The notes beneath the pieces are model-generated. The model saw only the letters and a list, made by a program, of their open reading frames with translations, was not told the DNA's origin and ran no database searches. DNA of 64,000 nucleotides from Butyricimonas faecalis (GTDB lineage Bacteria; Bacteroidota; Bacteroidia; Bacteroidales; Marinifilaceae), in NCBI RefSeq assembly GCF_003991565.1, contig NZ_CP032819.1, positions 3,286,001 through 3,350,000 on the forward strand. Direction: 5' to 3'. Position 1 is the stretch's first letter; each line of letters opens with the position of its first letter. Shown one piece after another: positions 45,647 to 55,331 of the stretch. The position numbers and the translations under genes are program-made.

Positions 45647-46567
45647 ATGAAAGGGATTGTTGTGAAGTCTACCGGAAGTTGGTACTCCGTACGCATGGAT
45701 TCGGGGGAGGTGATGGAGTGTCGGATAAAGGGAAAATTCCGGATGAAAGGGATTAAAACCACGAATCCCGTTGCGGTAGGGGATGTTGTTGAGGTGGAGA
45801 TGAATCCCGATGGCGCGGTGATCAACCGGATCGAGGACCGGAAAAATTATATTATCCGGAAATCGACAAACCTGTCGAAGGAAGCGCATATTATCGCCGC
45901 GAATGTCGATCAGGCGGTGTTGGTCGTGACGGTGAATCATCCCGTGACGTCCATTGTTTTTATCGATCGTTTTTTGGTATCCGTGGAGGCATACCGGATC
46001 CCGGTTATACTCGTGTTTAATAAAATAGACGCGTATAGCGATGACGATTTGATGTTACTGGGAGCTTTGACCGAGATTTACGAGCAGGTGGGATACACGT
46101 GTTTGCATGTCTCTTCGTTGACGGGGGAGGGGATGGAAGACGTTGTGGCTGCCTTAAAAGATAAAGTGACCGTGTTTTCCGGTCTGTCGGGCGTGGGGAA
46201 ATCTTCACTGATCAATCGTGTCGAACCGGGATTGAACTTGAAAGTAGCGGGGATATCCGATTCCCATGACACGGGAAAGCATACCACCACGTTTGCAGAA
46301 ATGTTTCCGTTGAGTTTCGGCGGCTCTATCATCGATACCCCGGGAATACGGGCTTTCGGGTTGATTCACATGGAGAAAACCGAAATTTCACATTATTTCC
46401 CCGAGATATTCAAACGGGCGGAAGATTGCCGTTTTTATAATTGTACGCATATTCACGAACCGGGCTGCGCGGTGATTCAAGCGGTGGAAGACGGGGAGAT
46501 CAGCGAGAGCCGTTATTTCAGTTACGTGAATATGTTTGAGGAGGGTGACGAGAAATACCGGAAATGA
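45647..46567 (+). CDS. rsgA: ribosome small-subunit maturation GTPase RsgA
   Basis: Circularly permuted GTPase that acts late in 30S assembly. Of its 306 residues, 1-70 form the OB fold; the G motifs come in the permuted order NKID (G4), then GLSGVGKSSLIN (G1), then DTPGIRAF (G3). The zinc domain at the C-terminus has CRFYNCTHIHEPGC (Cys, Cys, His, Cys ligands). Start and length agree with the family. Confidence 0.96.
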   Translation: MKGIVVKSTGSWYSVRMDSGEVMECRIKGKFRMKGIKTTNPVAVGDVVEVEMNPDGAVINRIEDRKNYIIRKSTNLSKEAHIIAANVDQAVLVVTVNHPVTSIVFIDRFLVSVEAYRIPVILVFNKIDAYSDDDLMLLGALTEIYEQVGYTCLHVSSLTGEGMEDVVAALKDKVTVFSGLSGVGKSSLINRVEPGLNLKVAGISDSHDTGKHTTTFAEMFPLSFGGSIIDTPGIRAFGLIHMEKTEISHYFPEIFKRAEDCRFYNCTHIHEPGCAVIQAVEDGEISESRYFSYVNMFEEGDEKYRK

Positions 46568-46617
46568 GTAGAGCCGTATTTTTTATTGTCCGTGTATAAA
46601 ATTTAAATGTTTTTGTG

Positions 46618-46625
46618 TAGGTTTG
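46618..46625 (+). promoter_or_regulatory. -7 promoter element for the ECF sigma gene
   Basis: Reads TAGGTTTG, 40 bases upstream of the start codon at 46666. Confidence 0.55.
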
Positions 46626-46665
46626 TAATCCGATAATTTATACACGTGTGTGAACTATTGAATTT

Positions 46666-47211
46666 ATGCAGGTCGATGATAAGTTGATATGTAGGTTTTT
46701 AAAAGAACATGATCCCCGGGGTATGGAGGTCTTGTTCGAGTATTATTATCGACCGTTGGTGTTGTGGGCAGATACATTTTTGAATGATATCCCGGCAGCG
46801 GAGGACATTGTGCAGGATTTTTTCGTGGATTTCTGGGAGCAGCGTGCGTACGAGAGGATTACTTCGAGCAGTGTCCGGGGGTATATTTTTGCCGCCGTGC
46901 GGAATCGGGCCTTGAAGTTACTGGAGAAAAGAGATGTTTTGCGGGAAGCGGACGGGGAATTGCCCGTGTTGGCGGACGAGAGTGATGCCGGATGGCTCAC
47001 GGAAGAAATCCTGCAGGCGATGGAGGAGGAGATTGAAAAGTTACCCCCGCGTATGAGGGAGGTGTTGAAGGCCGTGTATATTGATGGACTAAGTTATCGG
47101 GAGACGGCAGAAAAATTTGTTATTTCTATTGCCACGGTTAAGACGTTGTTAGTAAATGCTTTAAAACGGTTGCGAAAAGTTTTTTCATGTTTTCCGCGTT
47201 TTTTTTCTTGA
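46666..47211 (+). CDS. ECF-type sigma factor
   Basis: 181-residue sigma factor of the Bacteroidetes FecI-like group. Region 2 covers about residues 15-80 (AAEDIVQDFFVDFWEQR), region 4 about 125-175 (LPPRMREVLKAVYIDGLSYRE-type opening, then ISIATVKTLLVNALKRLRK). The FecR-type gene follows after 59 bases and the SusC gene after that. The TonB-linked receptor with an STN domain is the expected signal source, so the sigma factor probably drives the SusC operon. Confidence 0.93.
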   Translation: MQVDDKLICRFLKEHDPRGMEVLFEYYYRPLVLWADTFLNDIPAAEDIVQDFFVDFWEQRAYERITSSSVRGYIFAAVRNRALKLLEKRDVLREADGELPVLADESDAGWLTEEILQAMEEEIEKLPPRMREVLKAVYIDGLSYRETAEKFVISIATVKTLLVNALKRLRKVFSCFPRFFS

Positions 47212-47270
47212 TTTGAATCAACCTTTTTTATTTGTTTCCGGTCTTGTCGGTAGAAAATAATTACTGACAA

Positions 47271-48446
47271 ATGGAGAAAATACCTCAAATTACCGAATCC
47301 GAGTTATTGGATTATTTTAACGGCAAACTTTCTGTCTCGGAAGAGAGGGAGGTTTTGGCGTGGAGGGAGGCTTGCGATGAGAACCGTAGGTTGTTTGATG
47401 CTGTTCGGAAAGAAAATCTTGTTATGCGGGAAGTTGTTCGAGCCCGGTTGATCAAGGGAGATTATTCTGCCATACGGGAGCGAATCGGGGGGAGACGCCA
47501 TCGGGTGTTCAGGTGGTGGTACGGGGTGGCGGCAGCGGCCGTGGTCGGGATACTCGTGTCTTCGGTTTTGTTGTGGAAAGGTTTTTCTATTGACGAGAAC
47601 AGTAACGAGATTGCTTATATCGGTCCTCCGGCACGTGCGGCGATATTGGAACTTGCTGACGGGGAACATCATTATCTGGGGGGTAACGAGATTGAGTTTA
47701 AGGAGCAGGATGGTGTACAGGTGGCGATCAGTAGCGGTAAGGTGGTGTACGATAAAAAGCGGGGAGAGGACGTGGAGAAAGAGGATGTGCTTGTTTATAA
47801 CAAGATTACGGTTCCCCGGGGAGCCGGTCTGTACCGTGTGGTACTTGGTGACGGTACCGTGATATGGCTGAATTCGGATAGCCGGTTGGAGTATCCGGAG
47901 AAATTTGCCAAGGGGGAACGGAAAGTACGTGTCACGGGAGAAGCGTTTTTTGATGTTGTTCGGGATACGTTGCGACCTTTTGTTGTCGAGACGGAACGGC
48001 AGACGGTGACCGTGTTGGGTACGGAATTTAACGTGTCGGCCTATCCGTCGGAGCCGGTGATGACCACGTTGGCATCGGGAAAGGTGACGGTAATGCCGGA
48101 GAACGGAACGGGGGGCGTGGTGCTTACCCCGGGAGAACAGGCTGTTTTGAAAGTGGATGCCGATCATTTGATCGTGCGACAGGTGGATATCGATGATGTG
48201 GTGTCGTGGAAAAATGGTATTATCAATATAGAGAACATGGCGTTGAGTGAGATCCTAAAAGTCGTTTCGCGTGCTTACGACGTGGATTTTGTAACGGATG
48301 CTTTGTCGGCAGAAGATATCGTTCTGCGGGGAAGTATTTCGAGTGACGAGACGCTGGAGGTGTTTCTTGCCGTGTTGAGTAAAGTCGCGGATGTGAAATT
48401 TAAAATGAGAGCCGATGGTAAAATAGAAGTTCAGAAATTAAAGTAA
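47271..48446 (+). CDS. FecR-family anti-sigma factor
   Basis: 391 residues: a cytoplasmic N-terminal anti-sigma part (1-85), one membrane helix at about 87-105, the periplasmic FecR domain (about 180-275; KITVPRGAGLYRVVLGDGTV and VTGEAFFDV), and a DUF4974-like C-terminal domain (about 310-390) that resembles the STN fold. It should hold the sigma factor until the receptor next to it signals substrate binding. Confidence 0.93.
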   Translation: MEKIPQITESELLDYFNGKLSVSEEREVLAWREACDENRRLFDAVRKENLVMREVVRARLIKGDYSAIRERIGGRRHRVFRWWYGVAAAAVVGILVSSVLLWKGFSIDENSNEIAYIGPPARAAILELADGEHHYLGGNEIEFKEQDGVQVAISSGKVVYDKKRGEDVEKEDVLVYNKITVPRGAGLYRVVLGDGTVIWLNSDSRLEYPEKFAKGERKVRVTGEAFFDVVRDTLRPFVVETERQTVTVLGTEFNVSAYPSEPVMTTLASGKVTVMPENGTGGVVLTPGEQAVLKVDADHLIVRQVDIDDVVSWKNGIINIENMALSEILKVVSRAYDVDFVTDALSAEDIVLRGSISSDETLEVFLAVLSKVADVKFKMRADGKIEVQKLK

Positions 48447-48455
48447 AAAAAGAGA

Positions 48456-48510
48456 GAGAATTCAAGGAATTCTCCCGCTTGCAGTGTGTAACGTCTGTTG
48501 GCGACAGACG
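48456..48510 (+). other. two hairpins in the leader before the SusC gene
   Basis: GAGAATTC-AAG-GAATTCTC (48456-48474) and CGTCTGT-TGGCG-ACAGACG (48492-48510) are perfect 8- and 7-base stems in the gap between the anti-sigma and SusC genes. The first could attenuate read-through; neither has a good T-tract. Confidence 0.55.
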
Positions 48511-48537
48511 ATATCTTATTAATTCAAAAACAAATGT

Positions 48538-51500
48538 ATGAAAAAAAAGTCAAGGCACGCCATTTTTCGAGTGGAAATTCGAAAATGGGGGAAGATTATG
48601 TTAGTAAATTTAATTTTGGTGCTGTTGTCGGGTGTATCTTTGTATGCACAAAGTGAGTCATCCCGGCAGCAAAGAATTACTGCTAAGTACCAGAACAAGA
48701 CGATTCTGGAAGTTTTGGAGGATTTGAAAACAAAGACGGGATATACGTTCGTGCATAAACAGAACGATATATCCAACGAGGTGAAGATCACGGAGACTTT
48801 CACGAATGCAACGCTTGACGATGTGTTGAAAAAGGTGCTTACGGCTCATGGTTATGATTATTCGATCGAGGGGAAAGTGATTGTCGTGAAGAAAAAGGCA
48901 AAAGAACAACAGGTTCCTGCCCGTGAGATCATAACGGTGAAAGGGCGCGTGACGGATGAAAAGGGGAATCCCATGCCCGGAGTGAGCGTGGTGATTAACC
49001 AGACGACAAGAGGGGTGGCAACGGATCATCGCGGGAATTACGATATTCTTGTCAGAACGGATGACGTGTTGAAATTTTCGTTTATCGGATATAAGGATGC
49101 CACGATTCCGGTAGAAGGGAAATCTACCATTAACCTGTCTCTTGAACCCGCGGAGGAAGCGTTGGAAGAAGTAACGGTGGTTGCTTACGGGGAACAGAAA
49201 CGGGAGAGCGTGGTGGGTTCTATCACGACGGTGCGACCGAATTCGTTGAAAACTTCCAATAGTGACCTAACGGCGAGTTTCGTGGGGCGTATTCCGGGTA
49301 TGATCGGTTATCTTAAAGGAGGTAAGCCGGGTGCATTGACGGAAGCCGAGTTGAACACGCAGTTTTCGATTCGCGGTATCACGTCTTTTGGTAATAATGT
49401 GAACACGGCTCCGCTTATTTTGATGGACGGGGTAGAGGTTTCCGTGCTTGACTTGTCTCGTATTGACCCGGAGGATATTGATTCGTTCAGCGTGTTGAAA
49501 GATGCTTCGGCCACGGCCATGTATGGTGCCCGCGGTGCGAACGGGGTGATTCTCGTGTCAACGAAAAAGGGGGTTGAAGGATCGGTTTATACGGCTTTTC
49601 GTTACGAGGCTATTGCTTCCATGCCGACAAGGAAGATTGACGTGGTGGATCCCATTACTTACATGAAGGCATACAACGAGGCGTTACAGACCCGCGATCC
49701 GTTGGCACAGCCCAAATATACCGCCGATCGGATTGCTAACACGGGAAGTGACCGTTTCCCATCGTGGTTGTACCCGGCAAATGACTGGTACGATCTTCTT
49801 TTCAAAGATGTGGCGATAAATCACCATCTGGGGTTAAGTGTCCGCGGGGGAACGAAAATCATGCAGTATTACGCTTCTTTGGGTCACAATTATGATGAAG
49901 GTATGCTGAAAACAGATCGTTTGAATCAGTTTAATGTCAATATCCGGAATAATACGACTTCTTTGCGTATTAACATGAATATTGATATGACGCCTTCTGC
50001 TAAATTAGTGATTAATTCAAATTCCACGTATGATAGCTATCACGGGCCGCAACAGGATGTGACCGCGGCGTACGGACTAGCTTTTAATGCCAATCCGGTG
50101 GATTACGCGGCCGTGTATCCGGCAGATGATACGTATGTGTTCCCGCATATTCGTTACGGGTATGAAACAGTAAATTCAAGGAATCCTTATGCAGATATTC
50201 AATCAGGATACGTGGAACGGAGTCGTTTCGCCACGACAAACCGGGTGGAGTATATACAGAATCTATCCGCTTTGTTGAAGGGGTTGGAGATTCGGGCGAA
50301 TGTTTCTCTTTATAAGGAATCTTATAATAGTACTCCGTTTATAACCGTTCCGTATCAATATAGACTTTTAGATTATAATCACCAGACGGGAAAGCATACT
50401 TTGGAACAATTGGTAGAGGGTGAAAAAAATTTGAAAGTAGAACCTAATAGTAAGGTTACAATAGACGAAACTCAATTGGCAGGGGAGTTCCGTTTGTATT
50501 ATAATGGTAATTGGGGTGATCATACGGTGAGTTATACCGGGCTTTTTAACTTATCACAATTTGCCTCTTCCCAAGGACGAACGCTATTTGATGCGATCAA
50601 ACACCGGAACATGGGACTTTCAATGCGTCTCTCCTATGGTTTTAAAGAACGCTATTATTTAGAAGGTAGTTTCGGATACAATGGTTCAGAACGTTTTGCT
50701 AAAAATAATCGTTTTGGTTTCTTCCCTTCGGTGGGATTGTCTTATGTGATTTCTAAAGAGCCTTTTATGGTCGGTACAAGCCATTGGTTGTCTTTCTTGA
50801 AATTGCGCGCTTCTTATGGGAAAGTGGGTAATGATGGCATCGGAACGGGAAGTGGAATCGGAGAAAATGGCCGGTACGTGTATTTGCCGAATATTGGAGT
50901 TGATTCTCAAGGACATTATAGTATCAAATCTTATGGAGACCCGACGGTGCAGTGGGAAATTGCGGAGCAAACCAATTTCGGTTTGGAGATGACGTTCTGG
51001 AACGGGTTACTGGATTTTACGTTTGATATTTACCAGGAAATCCGTCATAATATTTTGTCACAACGGGTGATTGTTCCCGGAAGTATGGGATTGGGGCTTT
51101 ATCCGGATGCTAATATTGGAGCCGTGCGTTCACGAGGCTTTGATTTTGCCGGAAAGGTTCAACATGCTTTTTCAAATGATTTTTGGTTTATCTTGAATGC
51201 AACGGCCACGTATAATAAAGCGGTTTACAAGGAGATAGAAGAAGCTGCAGATAAACCTTCATGGCAACGGAAGGTAGGGCATGATATTTCACAAGTGGTG
51301 GGATACGTGGCGGAAGGACTTTTCCAGAGTCAGGAAGAAATCGATCGATCTCCGAAACAATCAGGAGATTATATGCCGGGGGATATCCGTTACCGGGATG
51401 TGAATAATGATGGGCAGATTACCATTGAGGATGCTGTTCATATCGGATTCCCGACGGAACCGCGTTTGGTGTACGGTATTAACGGTACGGTAAGTTATAA

Positions 51501-51969
51501 AAGGATTGAATTTAATTTTGCTTTCCAAGGATCGGGACAACGTTCTCTTTTTATCAATCCGAGTGCAGTTACTCCGTTTGTTAATGACCGGGCATTGTTG
51601 AGTGCTATCTGGGAAGATCATTGGACCCCGGAGAATATGAAGAGTCGTCCTTTATGGCCGCGGTTGTCTACCAATAGTATTGCCGCTCATAATATGGAAG
51701 AGGGATTGCTTGGAACGGAAACTTTGCGTGCTTCAACTTATTTTATGCGTGAGGTAAAATTCCTGCGTTGTCAATCGTTGGAGTTGGCTTACAGTCTCCC
51801 TGAAAGGTGGGTGAAGAAGATTCATCTGCAGCGGGTGAAGCCTTATGTACGAGTGAATAATCCGTTCTTGATTAGTGATTTTGATCTTTGGGATGTAGAG
51901 TTAGGTAGTAGCGGGTTCAATTATCCGATCCAGCGGACTTATTCTGTGGGTGTTAATATTAGTTTCTAA
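48538..51969 (+). CDS. SusC/RagA-family TonB-dependent receptor with STN signalling domain
   Basis: Outer-membrane importer of 1143 residues. A long signal peptide ends at SLYAQ (near 39). The STN/secretin-type domain covers about 50-115 (NKTILEVLEDLKTKTGYTF), a carboxypeptidase-D-like domain about 135-210 (GRVTDEKGNPMPGVSVVI), the plug about 215-340 with the TonB-box region EVTVVAYGEQ, and a 22-strand barrel the rest. The STN domain ties it to the FecR/ECF pair upstream. The SusD partner starts 6 bases after it. The substrate is unknown. Confidence 0.95.
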   Translation: MKKKSRHAIFRVEIRKWGKIMLVNLILVLLSGVSLYAQSESSRQQRITAKYQNKTILEVLEDLKTKTGYTFVHKQNDISNEVKITETFTNATLDDVLKKVLTAHGYDYSIEGKVIVVKKKAKEQQVPAREIITVKGRVTDEKGNPMPGVSVVINQTTRGVATDHRGNYDILVRTDDVLKFSFIGYKDATIPVEGKSTINLSLEPAEEALEEVTVVAYGEQKRESVVGSITTVRPNSLKTSNSDLTASFVGRIPGMIGYLKGGKPGALTEAELNTQFSIRGITSFGNNVNTAPLILMDGVEVSVLDLSRIDPEDIDSFSVLKDASATAMYGARGANGVILVSTKKGVEGSVYTAFRYEAIASMPTRKIDVVDPITYMKAYNEALQTRDPLAQPKYTADRIANTGSDRFPSWLYPANDWYDLLFKDVAINHHLGLSVRGGTKIMQYYASLGHNYDEGMLKTDRLNQFNVNIRNNTTSLRINMNIDMTPSAKLVINSNSTYDSYHGPQQDVTAAYGLAFNANPVDYAAVYPADDTYVFPHIRYGYETVNSRNPYADIQSGYVERSRFATTNRVEYIQNLSALLKGLEIRANVSLYKESYNSTPFITVPYQYRLLDYNHQTGKHTLEQLVEGEKNLKVEPNSKVTIDETQLAGEFRLYYNGNWGDHTVSYTGLFNLSQFASSQGRTLFDAIKHRNMGLSMRLSYGFKERYYLEGSFGYNGSERFAKNNRFGFFPSVGLSYVISKEPFMVGTSHWLSFLKLRASYGKVGNDGIGTGSGIGENGRYVYLPNIGVDSQGHYSIKSYGDPTVQWEIAEQTNFGLEMTFWNGLLDFTFDIYQEIRHNILSQRVIVPGSMGLGLYPDANIGAVRSRGFDFAGKVQHAFSNDFWFILNATATYNKAVYKEIEEAADKPSWQRKVGHDISQVVGYVAEGLFQSQEEIDRSPKQSGDYMPGDIRYRDVNNDGQITIEDAVHIGFPTEPRLVYGINGTVSYKRIEFNFAFQGSGQRSLFINPSAVTPFVNDRALLSAIWEDHWTPENMKSRPLWPRLSTNSIAAHNMEEGLLGTETLRASTYFMREVKFLRCQSLELAYSLPERWVKKIHLQRVKPYVRVNNPFLISDFDLWDVELGSSGFNYPIQRTYSVGVNISF

Positions 51970-51975
51970 ATAATC

Positions 51976-53928
51976 ATGCTTATGAAATTCAAGAATATAT
52001 TGATTTTGATTTGTTCGGTTTGCCTTTGTTCAGGATGTGATGACTATCTTGATTTGGTACCGGAAGACGATATTCTAACAATTCCGAAAATATTTGAAAC
52101 GAGGAGTGGGGCTGAACAGTGGATGATCGATGCGAATATGATGTTTAGTTCTTTAACGATTGATCGAAGGGGTAATCCTGCATTCGTGGGGGCCGACGAA
52201 TATACGGCAAATGCTTTTGCCCGTACGAATTACGTGTTTACTCCTTTTTATATTGCAGATGGATTACAAACGGCATTATCTCCGCTTGGTGATATATGGG
52301 CTTATAATGGGGTATATTATTATATCCGATTGTGTAATACATTCTTAGAGCATATCGGGGATGTGTATAACCTGCGTGCAGGGGAGTTGGAAAACTGGTC
52401 AGCGGAAATAAAGGCATTGAAAGCTTTTTACTATTTCGAATTGATGAAACGTTATGGGCCATTTGTGTTGGTCCCGAAGAATATAGATATTTATGCTCCT
52501 ATCGAGGAACAGCGTCAGTTGAGAAGTCCGATGGATAGTTGTGTTCAAGCAATTACGAATTTGTTGGATGAGGCTATTCCTTATCTGACTCCATTAAGGG
52601 AGAAAGATGCATCAAGAAGAGAATTCTTTTCTAAAGAAGGAGCGATGGGCTTGAAGGCTAGAGTATTGCTTTATGCAGCATCACCTTTGTTCAATGGTGG
52701 AATAAGTCCATACAAGGATATGAAGAATAAAAGTGGGGTGGATCTTTTCTCAAAAGAGGATAAGGAGAAATGGCGGATTGCTGCTGAATATGCAGATGAA
52801 GTGATTGATTATTTGGAGGCTAGAGGATATAAATTGATATCGGGAACAAATTCTGAATCAACTCCGTTGTTGAATACGATGCGGGATTTGGAACTTTCTT
52901 TATGGGCTCCGAATTTTCAGAATTCGACAGAGGCAATCATGATTGTTTCGGGTGCGAGTGATCTGTATCAATACGTGTTACCTCGTTTAGGGACCAAGTC
53001 AACAGATCCGCACTATAGCGGGGTCCTTTACGGGGTTCTCGGAACAAATATTCGAATGATAAATAAATTTTACACGGCAAACGGATTACCGATTTCGGAA
53101 GATAAGACTTGGGTTCACGGAGACGGATATGGGATGGCACAAGAACGTGATGTGATGTACACGAATGTGATTCCTTTGGGAACGGATGTGTTGGCACTAC
53201 ATTTGGATAGAGAGCCGCGTTTCTACGCAACGATTGCAGCTCCGGGACTTTATTGGCAACGGGGAAGTGGCTCTTATAACAGATTGTTGGTGGATTCCCG
53301 TAGAGGGCAGTTGTTCGGTTTGACAGAAGATCGTATTGATCCGAGAATACGGCAAAATATCACGGGGTATTACGTGAAAAAAGGTACGCGAAGTGATTTC
53401 AGAACACAAGAATATTTTACTGAAATAAATAAATTTAAGCAGGGGGCGACCGTGTATATGCGATTGGCCGAGCTTTACCTGATAGCGGCAGAGGCTTGGA
53501 ATGAATATGAAGGACCGAATGGAGCTCATCGGGATCAAATATTCAATCGATTGAACGCCGTGCGAGAGCGGGCAGGACTTCCCACGGTACAGGTAAGTTG
53601 GGGTGAATATGGTATTAATCCGAATAAATTTAACGAGCAGGTTGGTTTACGGGATATTATTCACAGAGAGAAAACGATTGAGTTTATGTTTGAAGGACAT
53701 CGTTTTTGGGATGTACGTCGCTGGGGTACAGCTATTGCAGAAGGATGGAATGATAAGCCTTTGGCTTGGGTTGTATTGGGTGAGACTTGGCAGGAGTTCT
53801 TTAATAATGGACAAGGTCCTGTGGTGGTATGGGATGATGCCTATTTTAACCCGGCACGGGATTACCTGTTCCCGATTAAAAGCGAAGAAGCTATGATTTC
53901 CGGTATCGTGCAGAATCCCGGATGGTAA
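51976..53928 (+). CDS. SusD/RagB-family surface lipoprotein
   Basis: 650-residue lid protein of the SusCD importer. Signal peptide with lipobox LCSGC (Cys21), then DDYLDLVPED as usual for the family. TPR-type helices include LKAFYYFELMKRYG. The C-terminal SusD domain shows YMRLAELYLIAAEAWNEYEG, VRERAGLPTV and FEGHRFWDVRRWG. The second Met (51982) is an equally possible start. Confidence 0.94.
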   Translation: MLMKFKNILILICSVCLCSGCDDYLDLVPEDDILTIPKIFETRSGAEQWMIDANMMFSSLTIDRRGNPAFVGADEYTANAFARTNYVFTPFYIADGLQTALSPLGDIWAYNGVYYYIRLCNTFLEHIGDVYNLRAGELENWSAEIKALKAFYYFELMKRYGPFVLVPKNIDIYAPIEEQRQLRSPMDSCVQAITNLLDEAIPYLTPLREKDASRREFFSKEGAMGLKARVLLYAASPLFNGGISPYKDMKNKSGVDLFSKEDKEKWRIAAEYADEVIDYLEARGYKLISGTNSESTPLLNTMRDLELSLWAPNFQNSTEAIMIVSGASDLYQYVLPRLGTKSTDPHYSGVLYGVLGTNIRMINKFYTANGLPISEDKTWVHGDGYGMAQERDVMYTNVIPLGTDVLALHLDREPRFYATIAAPGLYWQRGSGSYNRLLVDSRRGQLFGLTEDRIDPRIRQNITGYYVKKGTRSDFRTQEYFTEINKFKQGATVYMRLAELYLIAAEAWNEYEGPNGAHRDQIFNRLNAVRERAGLPTVQVSWGEYGINPNKFNEQVGLRDIIHREKTIEFMFEGHRFWDVRRWGTAIAEGWNDKPLAWVVLGETWQEFFNNGQGPVVVWDDAYFNPARDYLFPIKSEEAMISGIVQNPGW

Positions 53929-53948
53929 TTAATTTAGCATGGAGTGAT

Positions 53949-55322
53949 ATGAAAAAATATATATATTTAATTTTTCTGAGTTGTTTGGGTTGGATCGGTT
54001 GTTCCAATGATGACAATGGAAATTTTGATGTTGAGATTGATGAGAATATGTTTTCTTTTATCCCAACGGAAGGGGGAGCTGTAATGCATTATTCTCTAGC
54101 CGACCGACGCATCAATAAAGTGAAAGCGGAGTATACGGATGAGTATGGGGCTTCCGTTTATAAAGTAGCGGATTATGCTGTAGACACATTAATGCTTGAC
54201 GGATTTAATCAAGCTTGTGAAAACGTTCCGGTGAAAGTATCATTTTTGGATAAAAACGAGCAGGAGTCGAAAGTGATGCATTTTACTTTTAATACTCGTC
54301 CTTCAGCACTTTATACTTTTTTTGACAAGGTAGAGGTGAATTCGTATTGGAATGGATTTCAAGTGGTTTGCAATTTGGAAGGGAGAACAGAAGGCTCTGC
54401 TTCCGTGTATTTTGTTGGAACAAATCCGACAACTAAATTGCAGGATACGATTTTTTTGGAAAACTTCCGTCTTGCAAGTGGACGTTCTGTGAAGGCCTAT
54501 TCTTTGGATGATTCGCAGCAACAAGAAGATTACACCGTGATGATTACAACGGAAGATAATCGTCAACGGATTGCAAGAAAACAGGTTTGGACCGGGGTTA
54601 AAGGAGCTGTTCGTTCGCTGATCCCTAATACTAATTTCGAACTTTTTGATCCTTTCAATAAATCAAGAGAGATGCCTCGTTCAACTGATTCGTGGCATCC
54701 GGGAGCATTGGGTAAAGCATATCTTTTTGATGGCGATGTAAAAGGAACACAGGCTCTTGAATATTTTAGAAGGGGATATGCCACTCCTCCTTTCACTTTC
54801 ATGGCAGGACCTAATGCATTGAATCGTCCGGGAAATGACGTTTATTTTGTACTTGATATCAAGGAACCTGCTGTCGTGGGAGAAATGCGGTTGTATATGA
54901 GAATACAAGAACAAAATGGAGCGGTAAATCAAGATTTTGATAATGATTATTATACCAAACTTCCTTGTAATGTTCAAGTGTATGCTTGGATAGGGAACGG
55001 TGATTATCATCCAAGTACAAATCCCGGTACGGCGGCAGATTGGGAGTTGATAGGTAATTTTGAACAAGATCCTAATATTGAAGAGGCAGAACGTTGGTAC
55101 GTGAATAAAGAAAAAGTAAGGGATGAGTGTAATACGTTGGCTGAATTGGCGGCGTTGGATGCTCATTATTTGTCAATTCCTTTTCCATTTGAGGAGAGAG
55201 AGTATCGTTTCTTGAAAATCCAATTCAACGAAACTTACGTGAATACTCTCAATCCTGATTATTACCATAACAGAAACAATAATGTGACTTTCCATGAATT
55301 GGAAATTTACGGAGTAAAATAG
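53949..55322 (+). CDS. SusCD-associated surface lipoprotein (DUF4959/DUF5000-like)
   Basis: 457 residues from MKKYIYLIFLSCLG; lipobox WIGC (Cys17). The first part (30-130) is a beta-sandwich with SFIPTEGGAVMHYSLADR, as in DUF4959-type proteins. The middle resembles a DUF5126-like module, and the C-terminal 200 residues (HPGALGKAYLFDG, YVLDIKEP-like strands, FLKIQF, FHELEIYGVK) look like a discoidin-type binding fold. It probably binds the substrate at the cell surface for the SusCD pair. A frame open from 53922 overlaps the SusD gene and was not used. Confidence 0.8.
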   Translation: MKKYIYLIFLSCLGWIGCSNDDNGNFDVEIDENMFSFIPTEGGAVMHYSLADRRINKVKAEYTDEYGASVYKVADYAVDTLMLDGFNQACENVPVKVSFLDKNEQESKVMHFTFNTRPSALYTFFDKVEVNSYWNGFQVVCNLEGRTEGSASVYFVGTNPTTKLQDTIFLENFRLASGRSVKAYSLDDSQQQEDYTVMITTEDNRQRIARKQVWTGVKGAVRSLIPNTNFELFDPFNKSREMPRSTDSWHPGALGKAYLFDGDVKGTQALEYFRRGYATPPFTFMAGPNALNRPGNDVYFVLDIKEPAVVGEMRLYMRIQEQNGAVNQDFDNDYYTKLPCNVQVYAWIGNGDYHPSTNPGTAADWELIGNFEQDPNIEEAERWYVNKEKVRDECNTLAELAALDAHYLSIPFPFEEREYRFLKIQFNETYVNTLNPDYYHNRNNNVTFHELEIYGVK

Positions 55323-55331
55323 TAACGATTT

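Noticed and set aside
45473..45940. 155-codon minus-strand frame overlapping the start of rsgA
   Set aside because: It covers the rsgA promoter and 5' end and part of the terminal-repeat element, and has no protein-like features.
47304..48167. Long minus-strand frame opposite the FecR gene
   Set aside because: It lies wholly inside the well-supported anti-sigma gene, is His/Arg-rich as antisense frames are, and has no promoter.
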